Position numbers and translations under genes: made by a program. Of a DNA stretch of 64,000 bases, positions 1-7,180 are shown piece by piece. The DNA is from Pseudoflavonifractor sp. MSJ-37 (GTDB lineage Bacteria > Bacillota > Clostridia > Oscillospirales > Oscillospiraceae), in assembly GCF_018917965.1 (NCBI RefSeq), contig NZ_JAHLPP010000005.1:124001-188000 (forward strand). The letters are read 5' to 3'. Within the stretch, counting starts at the first letter, position 1. Each line of letters opens with the position of its first letter. Under the pieces are notes generated by a model. It was not told the origin of the DNA. It saw nothing but the letters and a program-made list of their open reading frames with translations, and ran no database searches.

Positions 1-287
1 TCCAGGCCTCTATCGCCTCACCCGACGGGACTTACAGCGACCTGTGTGTCTATGATGTCCAAGCAGTCGAGTTGGACCCCTGGACGCCTTATGATCATTC
101 CCTTGATCTCCGCGGCTTCTCTCTGTCCACTGCGGACGGCACTCCCCTGACCGCTGACCCAGACTTTCCCGGCCATCTCAGGCTCCCCGCCCCCGGAGGC
201 CCCCAGACCGTTCTGGTCTCTTACCGCTGGGGCGAGGTCGCCTTCTCCTTCCTGCTCCAGTTGGATCCGGAGGTGGAATATGACTAG
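1..287 (+). CDS. C-terminal part of an unknown protein (5' end outside window)
   Basis: The frame is open from the left edge and ends at TAG 285-287, so only the last ~95 codons are visible. The fragment is acidic, rich in Pro, Leu and Asp, with alternating hydrophobic residues that suggest beta structure near its end (VLVSYRWGEVAFSFLLQL). A TTG lies inside at 72, but the reading frame continues upstream of it with sensible residues, so I do not take it as the start. The stop overlaps the ATG of the next gene by 8 nt, so the two are translationally coupled. No family recognised. Confidence 0.6.
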   Translation, partial: QASIASPDGTYSDLCVYDVQAVELDPWTPYDHSLDLRGFSLSTADGTPLTADPDFPGHLRLPAPGGPQTVLVSYRWGEVAFSFLLQLDPEVEYD

Positions 288-831
288 ACGTCTCTATCCC
301 GACCGCACCCGGTTCCTCCGCCGTCTGCTCCTCCTGCTCCTGCCGCTGGGCTTCTTCTGGCTGACGCTCCGTCCAGCCTTCACGCCAGAGCAGGCCTTTC
401 GGCAGACGATGGACCGCCTCTATTTCCGCTCCTATGTCATCCAGGCCGATGGCGATGCCAGCGACCTTCTGTACCAGACGTCCGGGTCTCGCTGGTTCGC
501 CGCCCGGGAGGGGGACTATCAGCTCTTCGCCGTCATCGCCCCCACCGGACGGTCCTACGCCCCCTACCGTGCGGTCTGCGACTGGGTCGTCCTGGATACG
601 GCGGCCCCGATCGACGTGGACTGGTTCGGCCACGGCCTCCTGGTCCATGTGGACGTCCCAGCCGCCGCGCTCCGGATGGACTGCTCTGGGGAGCCGGTCT
701 CCATCCGCGCCTGCCCGCTCACCGACTGTCTCTGGTATCTGGAGACGGAGCAGGCCCTCCTGGACGCCCACATCACCGCGCTCGACAGATCGGGCCGGGT
801 CCTTGCCTGTGTCGATGCGGCTCCCTCCTGA
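280..831 (+). CDS. Membrane-anchored protein of unknown function (183 aa)
   Basis: The ATG overlaps the previous stop by 8 nt, so this gene belongs to the same operon. Residues 1-14 are strongly basic and are followed by one hydrophobic helix (about residues 15-30, RLLLLLLPLGFFWLTL), giving an N-in signal anchor with the remaining ~150 residues outside the membrane. The extracytoplasmic part carries several Trp/Tyr and four Cys (about residues 101, 144, 150 and 155) that could form disulfides. I recognise no family. A converging terminator follows directly after the stop. Confidence 0.6.
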   Translation: MTRRLYPDRTRFLRRLLLLLLPLGFFWLTLRPAFTPEQAFRQTMDRLYFRSYVIQADGDASDLLYQTSGSRWFAAREGDYQLFAVIAPTGRSYAPYRAVCDWVVLDTAAPIDVDWFGHGLLVHVDVPAAALRMDCSGEPVSIRACPLTDCLWYLETEQALLDAHITALDRSGRVLACVDAAPS

Positions 832-841
832 TCGAAATGAC

Positions 842-888
842 GACGACCGTCCCGCCGGGCCTGATAGCCTTCGGTGGGACGGTCGTTC
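842..888. terminator. Bidirectional hairpin between converging genes
   Basis: An 11-bp perfect stem (843-853 with 876-886, ACGACCGTCCC/GGGACGGTCGT) sits between the + gene ending at 831 and the - gene ending at 894. The U-tracts are short, so it is a plausible shared terminator, not a textbook one. Confidence 0.55.
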
Positions 889-893
889 CTCGT

Positions 894-1478
894 TCACAAC
901 AGCTGATAGAACAGCCCGTGCTCCGTGCAGTAGTGCAGGAGCTTCCCATGGCCCCGCCGGGGGATCCGCACCTGCAGGTCCCACTCCGGGTAGGTCCGGG
1001 TCAAGATCAGCCGCTCGCCGGTGGCCCAGGCCACGAAGGCGATGGAGTGTCCCTTTTCCATGGGGTGCTCCGTGGTCAGGAGCCACTCGTCCTCCACCTC
1101 CTCCACGGCCAGCGTGTGGACGCCCTCCGCCTTCTGGGGCGTCAGGGCGGTCAGCTTCCGGCCGCAGCAGGCGATCGACGCCTTCTCCGCGGCGGCGATC
1201 GCATTACCGCAGACGGGGCAGACATAAAATTCGATCCACTTCATACTGTCTCCCTTCTCACGTTCAGGCTCCAGATCGCCGGACAGCATCCGCTCCAGAT
1301 CCACACCGAGGACGTTGGAGAGGGACGGGAGCAGGGAGATGTCGGGACAGCCCCGTTCCCGTTCCCACTTGCTCACGGCCCGGTCGCTCACATGGAGGAC
1401 CTCTCCCAGCTCCCGCTGGGTCATGCCCTTCTCCCGGCGTACCGCCCGGATCAGAGCGCCGATGCTCCTGCTGTCCAT
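894..1478 (-). CDS. HTH (XRE) - desulfoferrodoxin/superoxide reductase fusion regulator
   Basis: A 194-aa protein. Residues 1-68 form an XRE helix-turn-helix (MTQRELGEVLHVSDRAVSKW). Residues 79-194 look like desulfoferrodoxin. Cys87/Cys90 and Cys104/Cys105 match the CxxC...CC rubredoxin-like center I. His121, His138 and His144 (HPMEKGH), Cys184 and His187 (YCTEHG) match the four His and one Cys that hold the superoxide-reducing iron of center II. The Glu-Lys pair that normally precedes the first His is replaced by Gly-Val, so fast turnover is doubtful. Inference: a DNA-binding superoxide or iron-redox sensor. It reads away from the phage cassette, and its promoter overlaps the last phage stop codon. 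HTH-Dfx fusions are known as a minor superoxide reductase class; the target genes are unknown. Confidence 0.8.
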   Translation of the reverse strand: MDSRSIGALIRAVRREKGMTQRELGEVLHVSDRAVSKWERERGCPDISLLPSLSNVLGVDLERMLSGDLEPEREKGDSMKWIEFYVCPVCGNAIAAAEKASIACCGRKLTALTPQKAEGVHTLAVEEVEDEWLLTTEHPMEKGHSIAFVAWATGERLILTRTYPEWDLQVRIPRRGHGKLLHYCTEHGLFYQLL

Positions 1479-1506
1479 CGCCTCATCCCTCCCTTTCTTC
1501 CCTCTC

Positions 1507-1535
1507 AGTATAAGGCATGTCCGCCCGATCGTCTA
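1507..1535 (-). promoter_or_regulatory. Candidate sigma-A promoter of the HTH-desulfoferrodoxin gene
   Basis: Read on the minus strand: TAGACG, 17 nt, TATACT, about 30 nt upstream of the ATG at 1478. The -35 matches 4 of 6 consensus bases. It overlaps the stop codon of the last phage-cassette gene (1533-1535). Confidence 0.45.
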
Positions 1536-2009
1536 TCGACCCTCCGTAGAGTCCGCCTCCAACCGCCACAGGTCTCCGGTGCCGGGGGCCCACACGTTCC
1601 CATCCGCCTGAGACACATAGACCGCGCCCTCATAGCGCACCCGGTCTCCCTTCTGATAGGCGTCCTGCGCGCCGGTGGGCTGTCTCCACTCCGGTACCGC
1701 CTCCGGTCTGCCGCTGTCCACGCCCAGCGGCGTATAGAGGGCGGGCGTCCCGTCCACGGGCCAGTCCGGCTGGCTGACATGGTCCTGCTCCACCCGGTAG
1801 AGCCGGCCCGCCTCGTCCGCGATCCTCTGTCCCTTCTGATAGGCGGCGCCCGCCTTCCACCGGTCGAAGAGCACGCTCACGGCGCAGGCGTCCCCGTCCT
1901 CCAGCTCCGCCGCGCTCAGGCGGGCCAGACGTTCGATGGCTTCCTGTACCTTGTCCCGCTCCTCCCGCTCGTATACGATCAGGTTCTGTCCTCTCTGTTC
2001 CGCTCTCAT
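1533..2009 (-). CDS. Phage carbohydrate-binding / distal tail protein
   Basis: A 158-aa protein and the last gene of the cassette. The N-terminal ~45 residues look helical (REERDKVQEAIERLARL). After that come two copies of a W-x-A/Y-Q-K-G-x-R-V/I pattern, around residues 51-75 and 117-150 (AAYQKGQRIADEAGRLYRV and DAYQKGDRVRYEGAVYVSQ). This is the signature of the chitin/carbohydrate-binding module 5/12 fold common in tail-associated proteins of Firmicutes phages. It probably sits at the tail tip or fiber and touches the cell wall. It is the only candidate receptor-binding gene in the cassette, and is very small for that role. Confidence 0.6.
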   Translation of the reverse strand: MRAEQRGQNLIVYEREERDKVQEAIERLARLSAAELEDGDACAVSVLFDRWKAGAAYQKGQRIADEAGRLYRVEQDHVSQPDWPVDGTPALYTPLGVDSGRPEAVPEWRQPTGAQDAYQKGDRVRYEGAVYVSQADGNVWAPGTGDLWRLEADSTEGR

Positions 2010-2030
2010 CGCGATCTCCTCCTCGTCTCT

Positions 2031-2600
2031 TCACCGCACCAGCTTCTCCAGCGCTTCCCAGGTCAGGTCCAAACCCTCGATGTCCCCCCAGGTCTGGAAC
2101 CGTTCCTCCATCATGGCCCAGGTGATGTACCAGAACACATACGCGATCTCCACATGGCTGGGCAGGATGTCCTCGATGATCTCCCGCATCTCCTCATAGC
2201 CGTCTGGGATGCCCGGCACGTCTGGGAAACGGACCTCCACCTTCCCTGGCGTCCCCGTCTCACTGGCCACGGCGTTGAGGCCGCAGCCCTTCAGATCGTC
2301 GTTGACGGCCTCCAGGGTGAAGCTGTCCCCGCCGATCCTCAGCAGGGCGGCCAGGGCTCTCCGCCGGGCCTCCGGCGTGTGGGCCACTGGGCGGCGGACC
2401 AGCAGGGACTCGATCTTCTCCAGTCCCCAGCCCTCCGCTGTGGTCAGGAGCATCTCCCGCTCCAGTTCCTCCAGCCGGGCCGCCGCGCCGTCCAGCGCCG
2501 TCCCCAGCGCCTCCAGCTCCGCTCCGTTGAGGCTCCCCTCCTCCATGCGGTAGACCCCCAGCGGAGCCAGCATCTCTTTCAGATACGCGCCATAGCTCAT
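2031..2600 (-). CDS. XkdU/YmfQ-like baseplate protein (DUF2313)
   Basis: A 189-aa protein, typical of the YmfQ/XkdU family that caps the baseplate wedge next to the J protein. N-terminal residues 1-60 form an all-helical part with a LEELEREMLLTT segment. The middle contains the family's R-R-x-A-L-x-x-x-R-I-G-G region (RRRALAALLRIGGDSFTLE), followed by a beta-rich half with PGKVEVRFPDVPG and the conserved LPSHVEIAYVFWYITW segment. Its start overlaps the stop of the J gene (ATGA at 2600-2597). The order J then XkdU is the standard one. Confidence 0.8.
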   Translation of the reverse strand: MSYGAYLKEMLAPLGVYRMEEGSLNGAELEALGTALDGAAARLEELEREMLLTTAEGWGLEKIESLLVRRPVAHTPEARRRALAALLRIGGDSFTLEAVNDDLKGCGLNAVASETGTPGKVEVRFPDVPGIPDGYEEMREIIEDILPSHVEIAYVFWYITWAMMEERFQTWGDIEGLDLTWEALEKLVR

Positions 2601-3652
2601 GCCATCGCCTCCACGGTCACCGCCGTCAGCCGGGGAAGCTCATCCGCTGCCAGCACCACATCGGCGGTGGGGAGCTCCACGGCGCAGTTCCCCACCGCCG
2701 GGCAGGCGAACACCCGTCTGCTCAGCTCCGCCCGGAGGACGCTCTTCCCCAGCCGGGTACCGTCGAACCAGTTCTCCACAGCGGACCGGGCCGCTGCCTC
2801 CGCCTGGCTCTGGCGGTATCCCACCGCGGGCGCCGCCCGGACCTTGACGGCCACCTCACGCACGGAGGGGGCCCGAACCGCCACGTCCACCGCGATCTCC
2901 CGCCGGGCCTCGAAATAGTCCCTCAGCTCTGCCAGCAGGCTCTCGTCCGGCAGACCCGCGGCGGTGGAGACCACCACGTCCACGGTACCTCTGCCCCGGC
3001 TCCGGGGCAGGACCGACGCCGCCGCCACCCGCTCGAAGGACATGGCCCCCTGCTCATAGAAGGCGGTGTTGGCGCCGTTTGGCATCCGCCGGAAGGTCTC
3101 CAGCACCCGCTCCCGCAGATCCTCGTCCCCTTCCCGGTCCGCGCCTCCGGTGAAGGCATCCGGGTTCGTGCATCGGGCCACGCCCACCGGGGCCACCGAC
3201 ATGGCCGTGACGGCTCCGGCCACCGCGTTGCCTGCCGCGCCGGGCTCCACCGCCCGGGCCCGCACATCGGTGAAGGATGCTCCGGCCTCCAGGGCCGCTT
3301 TTTCTATCGTCTCGAACCGGATCTGTCCGGCGGTCATACAGACGGTCCCCGCCGGGATGGCCAGGTCGCTGACCGCCGTTCCATCCACGGAAAAGCGGAG
3401 GACGCCCTCCGCCCGGACCGCCTCTCTCCGGCTCAGCCCCCGGAGCTGTGCGTGCTGGTCCAGATAGTCCCCCTGGGCCGTCTGAGGGAAGCACTGCCGT
3501 GCCGTCCACTCTCCCTGCACATAGAGGGCGTGGATCTGGGCCGCCGCGGCATAGAGCCGCACCTCCAGCTCTCCCGCGCCGGAGAGCTCCTTCCCGGTCC
3601 GTTCCCGGAACTCCTCCAGCATCTCGCCATAGATCTCCTCGATCTCCTTCAT
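2597..3652 (-). CDS. Baseplate J / gp47-like protein (XkdT)
   Basis: A 351-aa protein of usual length for the gpJ/XkdT family that forms the baseplate wedge of contractile tails. Seen in the sequence: an N-terminal helical part with GDYLDQHAQLRGLSRREA, which matches the conserved 'yLd..a...G..R..a' region, then IPAGTVCMTAGQIRFET (the 'ipaGt.v......f.t' motif), then GAAGNAVAGAVTAM and TGGADREGDEDLRERVL ('GGad.EsDe.lr.R'), which are diagnostic for the family. The start lies 1 nt downstream of the XkdS-like stop, and the end overlaps the XkdU-like start. Confidence 0.9.
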   Translation of the reverse strand: MKEIEEIYGEMLEEFRERTGKELSGAGELEVRLYAAAAQIHALYVQGEWTARQCFPQTAQGDYLDQHAQLRGLSRREAVRAEGVLRFSVDGTAVSDLAIPAGTVCMTAGQIRFETIEKAALEAGASFTDVRARAVEPGAAGNAVAGAVTAMSVAPVGVARCTNPDAFTGGADREGDEDLRERVLETFRRMPNGANTAFYEQGAMSFERVAAASVLPRSRGRGTVDVVVSTAAGLPDESLLAELRDYFEARREIAVDVAVRAPSVREVAVKVRAAPAVGYRQSQAEAAARSAVENWFDGTRLGKSVLRAELSRRVFACPAVGNCAVELPTADVVLAADELPRLTAVTVEAMA

Positions 3653-3653
3653 G

Positions 3654-4016
3654 TCATCCTCCTCCCGCTCCGATCTCCAGCCCCACCGTCAACGGCTCGC
3701 CGTTCCATGTGAGCCGTACGGTCAGGCGTCCGTGTCCGTCCTCTTCCGTCAGAGAGACCTGCTCCACCTCCAGGTCTCTCTCCCCGGCCAAGGCCTCGGC
3801 CACATAGCCACGGGCCAGATCCTCCCGCCGGGAGGACCGGCTGGCCGTGAGCCGCCAGAGCTGACTGCCCACGTCCGGCAGGAGGGGGAAGGCCCCTCTT
3901 CGGGCGGTCAGCTGGAAGAGCACCCGCTCCAATCGCTCCTCCGCCCCCTCCGCCGTGCGGAGGCCCTGTCCCTCGGCCCATACATAGTCCCCGTCTCTCA
4001 GGATCAGCTCCATCAT
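3654..4016 (-). CDS. XkdS-like baseplate protein (DUF2634 / gp25-like)
   Basis: A 120-aa protein. The ATG at 4016 is chosen because it forms an ATGA overlap with the stop of the preceding gene. The motifs fit gp25/XkdS proteins, which join sheath and wedge: RVLFQLTARRGAFPLLPDVGSQL (residues 31-53, cut here at 20 as LFQLTARRGAFPLLPDVGSQ) corresponds to 'l...L.t..Ge...dp.yG..l', and a long C-terminal beta region follows. It lies directly upstream of baseplate J, as in PBSX (xkdS then xkdT). Larger frames running through this region in other registers are shadows. Confidence 0.75.
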   Translation of the reverse strand: MMELILRDGDYVWAEGQGLRTAEGAEERLERVLFQLTARRGAFPLLPDVGSQLWRLTASRSSRREDLARGYVAEALAGERDLEVEQVSLTEEDGHGRLTVRLTWNGEPLTVGLEIGAGGG

Positions 4017-4390
4017 CCCTCCGTCTCTCCGGCCGCGGCCAGAGGCACGCCGTTGATCATGACCTTTCCCTCCAGCCAGATGGTCCCGTTCCCCCGCAGG
4101 GTGATGGCTGCGCCGCCCCGGGCGCGGATGCACACCTCTCCGGGCTCCAGATCCGTGTCCGACCGGGCCCCGGCCACGCAGGGAGCCTCCCCCGCGCCTC
4201 CGGTCTTGAGCACCAGCACCTCCTGATCCACACAGGGCCTCCAGTGATAGCCTCCGGGTCCGAACACCGGGAGCTCCCGCCGCTCCCCGTCGGCCCAGAC
4301 GCCGATCTCCTTCTCCTCCAGCGTCACCCGGCCCACCTGGGGCGTCAGGCCGCTGTCCTTCGTCTTGCTCTTCCTCTGGGAGAGCCACAT
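4013..4390 (-). CDS. Baseplate spike / assembly protein, gpV or gp45-like
   Basis: A 125-aa protein. After a basic N-terminus, residues 30-75 are beta-rich with GPGGYHWRPCVDQEVLVLKT, resembling the OB-fold of gpV/gp45 baseplate spikes. The C-terminus alternates short beta strands and Gly (ARGGAAITLRGNGTIWLEG, then VMINGVPL), like the intertwined beta helix at a spike tip. Its place between the XkdQ-like and XkdS-like genes fits the tail spike/hub slot. I see no HxH iron-binding tip motif. An XkdR (DUF2577) identity is the alternative, since XkdR occupies this position in PBSX. Confidence 0.65.
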   Translation of the reverse strand: MWLSQRKSKTKDSGLTPQVGRVTLEEKEIGVWADGERRELPVFGPGGYHWRPCVDQEVLVLKTGGAGEAPCVAGARSDTDLEPGEVCIRARGGAAITLRGNGTIWLEGKVMINGVPLAAAGETEG

Positions 4391-4394
4391 CCTG

Positions 4395-5342
4395 TCATCC
4401 TCCTCTCTCCGTCAGCTCCAGGGCGGTATAGGCCCCTCCGCGGCCCACGCCCGTCTCACAGGACCGTACCCGCCAGCTCCCGCGGAGCCTGGGCCGCTCC
4501 AGCCGGAGCTCCACCCAGTCTCCCACCCGTGCGGCCCAGGTCTGCGCCAGCCGCAGGTTCAGCACCGTTTCCTCCTCAGAGGACCGCGCGATCTGATAGG
4601 CCCCGCTGTACCGCATGGCCTCGTATCCGGTCTTTTGGGGCAGGACCATCACCTTCCGCCGCTGTCCGCCTCTCTGGAGGAAGGCCCCGTTGGACACCAG
4701 GTGCCGCTCCGTGCCCGCCCGATCCCGGACCACCACCTGGGACAGGACTCCGTACCGCTTCTGGCTGAGGCCCGCGGACAGCACCGGGCTCTTCCCGTCC
4801 ACGATGTGCCGGGTCCCGTCCTGCCAGCCGTCCAGCCGCAGGCGGCCCCATTCGTCGCACCAGGGCTCCACCCCATGGCAGTACCGCGCGAAGCGATACA
4901 GCACCGCCCATTCGCTCTCGCCGCTGGACACGGAGAAGCCCGTCACCGGGGCCAGCCCCGCGCCGCCCACCGTTTGGATGCCATAGGGCTCCGCATGGTC
5001 CCGCAGGAGCTCTCCCACCGTGGCGGTCTGATACTCGGTCCCCTCGGCCTCATTGTCCAGCAGGAGGGCAGCCATGCCCCGGCCATGGATGGTCAGCCGG
5101 GCCCCGTTCCCATCCCAGACCGTCTCCGCCTCGTCCACCACGCCGGTGAAGCGCCGCTGTCCCCCCTCCTGAGCGGCGAAGCGGACCGCGTCCGCCAGCA
5201 CCGCCGCCGCGGCCTCGTTCCAGATACAGCCGACGGAGAAGCTGTCGCAGGGAGTCCCCATGCCATAGCGGAAGGTCCACTCCAGCGTCCGGGGCAGGGC
5301 CAGGCGTTTCCCGTCCCAGGTCTCCAGCCAGCACTCCATCAT
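4395..5342 (-). CDS. XkdQ/gpD-like tail hub protein
   Basis: A 315-aa protein. The ATG at 5342 overlaps the LysM gene stop (ATGA), so I prefer it to the longer frame upstream. XkdQ/YqbQ proteins form the baseplate hub that carries the spike (gpD/gp27 fold). Seen here: a beta-rich N-terminal domain (LALPRTLEWTFRYGMGTPCD), then RFTGVVDEAETVWDGNGARL and LTIHGRGMAALLLDNEAEGTEY, which match the 'f.G.v.......g..l.i.gr....L.dne' pattern of this family. The C-terminal half is beta-rich and ends in VELRLERPRLRGSWRVRSCE. Confidence 0.75.
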   Translation of the reverse strand: MMECWLETWDGKRLALPRTLEWTFRYGMGTPCDSFSVGCIWNEAAAAVLADAVRFAAQEGGQRRFTGVVDEAETVWDGNGARLTIHGRGMAALLLDNEAEGTEYQTATVGELLRDHAEPYGIQTVGGAGLAPVTGFSVSSGESEWAVLYRFARYCHGVEPWCDEWGRLRLDGWQDGTRHIVDGKSPVLSAGLSQKRYGVLSQVVVRDRAGTERHLVSNGAFLQRGGQRRKVMVLPQKTGYEAMRYSGAYQIARSSEEETVLNLRLAQTWAARVGDWVELRLERPRLRGSWRVRSCETGVGRGGAYTALELTERGG

Positions 5343-5926
5343 CCCACCCGCACCTTCTCTCCCGCCAGGATCAGATTGGGGTTCTTGATCTGAGGGTTGC
5401 GTCCGATCAGCTCCGTCAGGCTCATCCCATAGCTCCGGGCGATGCTCCACAGGCTCTCGCCCCGCCGGATGGTGTGCCATGTGCCGCTCCCGGCCGGGCC
5501 GGTGCCGGGACCGGAGCCTCCTCCGGTCCCACCGGTCCCGGTCCGCGCCGTCTCGGTCCGCAGGCTGTCCTCATAGCCGTCATAGCTCTCCCAGAAGGCG
5601 AAGGCATAGCGCACATAGTCCTTCCGGGGCTCCTGCCGCAGAGAGAGTTCGGCGAAGTAGGCGTTTGCGCACTGCCACACCGGGTGGATCAGGAGCCCTG
5701 GTCCCTCCCGGTAGAACACCGCCGCCAGCTGTTGGAACTGCCGGTAGGCCTCCGGCCCGATGAACTCCCCCTCGCCCCGCATGACCCGCCGGGTGGGGCC
5801 CAGGTCCTGGAGGTGATAGCGCCCGAAGGGCACCTTGTCCACCGCCAGCACCCGCTCGTACTCGATCGTATACCACCTTGGATTGTGCGGCCAGGTGAAA
5901 TCCTTATACCGCATAGGACTCAACAT
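5339..5926 (-). CDS. LysM-domain baseplate protein (XkdP-like)
   Basis: 195 aa from the ATG at 5926, which has a GGAG-rich ribosome site just upstream. ATG 5914 (MRYKDFTWPHNP) is an equally good alternative, and a TTG at 5956 is less likely. The N-terminal ~120 residues (YKDFTWPHNPRWYTIEYER) are the XkdP-type region. A Gly/Pro/Thr linker (about residues 136-158) leads to a C-terminal LysM (WHTIRRGESLWSIARSYGMS ... NPNLILAGEKVRV). LysM here probably links the tail hub to peptidoglycan. The gene overlaps the XkdQ-like start. In PBSX, xkdP lies right after the tape-measure gene xkdO, which is absent here. Confidence 0.8.
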   Translation of the reverse strand: MLSPMRYKDFTWPHNPRWYTIEYERVLAVDKVPFGRYHLQDLGPTRRVMRGEGEFIGPEAYRQFQQLAAVFYREGPGLLIHPVWQCANAYFAELSLRQEPRKDYVRYAFAFWESYDGYEDSLRTETARTGTGGTGGGSGPGTGPAGSGTWHTIRRGESLWSIARSYGMSLTELIGRNPQIKNPNLILAGEKVRVG

Positions 5927-5952
5927 CCTGCCTCTCCACTCCTCTCTGCCTC

Positions 5953-6600
5953 TCAATAGACCGGTCCGGTCCCGTCATACCGGCGGGCGTCCCGCTGGAA
6001 GGTCCGGTCCAGCTCCTCCGCCCCCAGCGCCGGATAGTCCGGTCCCCGGTCCGGCATTCCAGACGTGCGCATCGTCCCCCGGTCTCTCCGGGCATAGTCC
6101 GCCGCGGCCCGGGCCGCCCGAAGGGCCTGATAGATCTCCGCCGCGCTCCCGGCGGCGGTCCGGGACTGTCCCGTGACCGGCTCCTCCGATCCAGATACCT
6201 CTCTTGAGACCTCTGCTTTCCGGAGCCGCTCCGCCGTCCGGCGGGCCGTCTCTCCCGCCTCGTCCCACGCTCCGCGTACATCCCGGCCCGCCGCCACCGC
6301 CCGGACGATCCACCGGGCCCGATCTGGGGCCTCCAGCCCCTCGTCCACGGTATGTCCATCGGCTTCCGCCGCCTCTGACGCGCCGGGCGGGGCCGGAGAT
6401 CCCTCCTGTCCCGCTGTCTCCACCGTTTCCCGGCGCGCCGGTCGAAACACGGTCCCTGCCGCCGGGTCCGGCGGCTCCTCCCGGTCCTCTTCCAGGCCGG
6501 GGAACGTCCTCTTTTTCCACATCACGGCCGTCTCCGGTGGGATCTCCCACACATCCTCCTCCGGCTCTCCGGTCAGCAGAGCCTCCAGATAGTCTGTCAT
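5953..6600 (-). CDS. Unknown protein in the tape-measure position (215 aa)
   Basis: This gene fills the slot between the tail chaperone and the LysM hub protein, where a tape measure of several hundred to over a thousand residues is expected. It is hydrophilic and rich in Ala, Arg, Glu and Pro, with a disordered-looking middle (residues 35-85), then two helical stretches (about 100-125 and 150-172) and an aromatic/acidic tail (ELDRTFQRDARRYDG). It has no transmembrane segment, no coiled-coil repeat of tape-measure length and no lytic domain. It is coupled to the frameshifted chaperone product by an ATGA overlap at 6600-6597. It may be a very short tape measure, an initiator or an unrelated protein; I cannot decide. 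Confidence 0.65.
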   Translation of the reverse strand: MTDYLEALLTGEPEEDVWEIPPETAVMWKKRTFPGLEEDREEPPDPAAGTVFRPARRETVETAGQEGSPAPPGASEAAEADGHTVDEGLEAPDRARWIVRAVAAGRDVRGAWDEAGETARRTAERLRKAEVSREVSGSEEPVTGQSRTAAGSAAEIYQALRAARAAADYARRDRGTMRTSGMPDRGPDYPALGAEELDRTFQRDARRYDGTGPVY

Positions 6601-7180
6601 CCCTTCGCCCCCCGGCTCAGTGTTCGGAACCGCTCCTCATCGAAGGCGGCGTTCTGACCACAGTCTCCATGCACGGCCTGCCCGCCGCACACGGGGCAGC
6701 GTCCCTCCTCCGCCTCCGCCCGGCAGACGGGACAGAGCCGGTCCAGCTCTTCCTCCTCGTCCAGCGTCATATGCCGGGCGCACCAGAGCAGGTCCTTCCC
6801 GCTCAGGCTCCTGGCCCGCTCCTCGTTGGGCAGGGCCCCGAAGGTCCTCAGCACGCGCCAGCGGAGCCGGTCGTCCGGCCCGTGCCGATGGCTTTTTTTG
6901 CGGCATCCACCTCTCCCCGGTCGAAGTCCGCCCATCGGGCCGCCAGCGCCCCGATCTCCCGGGCCGTGAAGGCCGCCAGCACCGCCGTGCCATCCTGGAA
7001 TTCCGGCGCGCCGTCCCGCTCCAATGCCCGGGCCAGCAGGCAGGCGTTGGCGCACAGGGCGCGCTCTGCCTCGTCTGCCATCAGGCCCGCCGCCTCCCGG
7101 CGGGCCTCCAGCGTCTCCTTCGCGCTCAGGAGCCGGAGGGAACGCCCGCCCTCCAGCTCCAGCTGTCCCGCCCGGCTCAT
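6597..7180 (-). CDS. Tail assembly chaperone, -1 frameshift product (predicted 194 aa)
   Basis: If ribosomes slip back one base on A-AAA-AAA (6899-6893), the first 96 residues of the short chaperone join a 98-residue extension that starts SHRHGPDDRLRWRVLRTFG and ends at 6597. The extension has no good start codon or ribosome site of its own, yet ends in ATGA overlap with the next gene, so it needs the frameshift to be made. It carries a paired CxxC zinc knuckle (CPVCRAEAEEGRCPVCGGQ). The arrangement equals the G/GT chaperone pair of lambda and the analogous pair of many myophages, in which the long form recruits the tape measure. Confidence 0.7.
6848..7180 (-). CDS. Tail assembly chaperone, zero-frame product (XkdN-like)
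   Basis: 110 aa from ATG 7180, which overlaps the tail-tube stop as ATGA. Mostly helical and Ala/Glu/Arg rich (LRLLSAKETLEARREAAGLM, then AVLAAFTAREIGALAARWAD), as is usual for the XkdN/gpG chaperones that lie just after the tube gene. The zero-frame end after the slippery site is a short Gly/Thr-rich tail of 14 residues. Longer frames extending upstream across the tube gene are shadows. Confidence 0.7.
   Translation of the reverse strand: MSRAGQLELEGGRSLRLLSAKETLEARREAAGLMADEAERALCANACLLARALERDGAPEFQDGTAVLAAFTAREIGALAARWADFDRGEVDAAKKAIGTGRTTGSAGAC
6893..6899 (-). promoter_or_regulatory. Programmed -1 frameshift slippery heptamer A-AAA-AAA
   Basis: Seven A residues on the minus strand (gcA AAA AAA Gcc in the chaperone frame) lie 14 codons before the zero-frame stop. 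A -1 slip at this point enters the downstream frame that continues to 6597. A, AAA, AAA is a classical X-XXY-YYZ heptamer. Its position inside the tail chaperone is where phages keep this signal. A downstream stimulatory structure was not worked out, though the following bases are very GC-rich. Confidence 0.75.
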
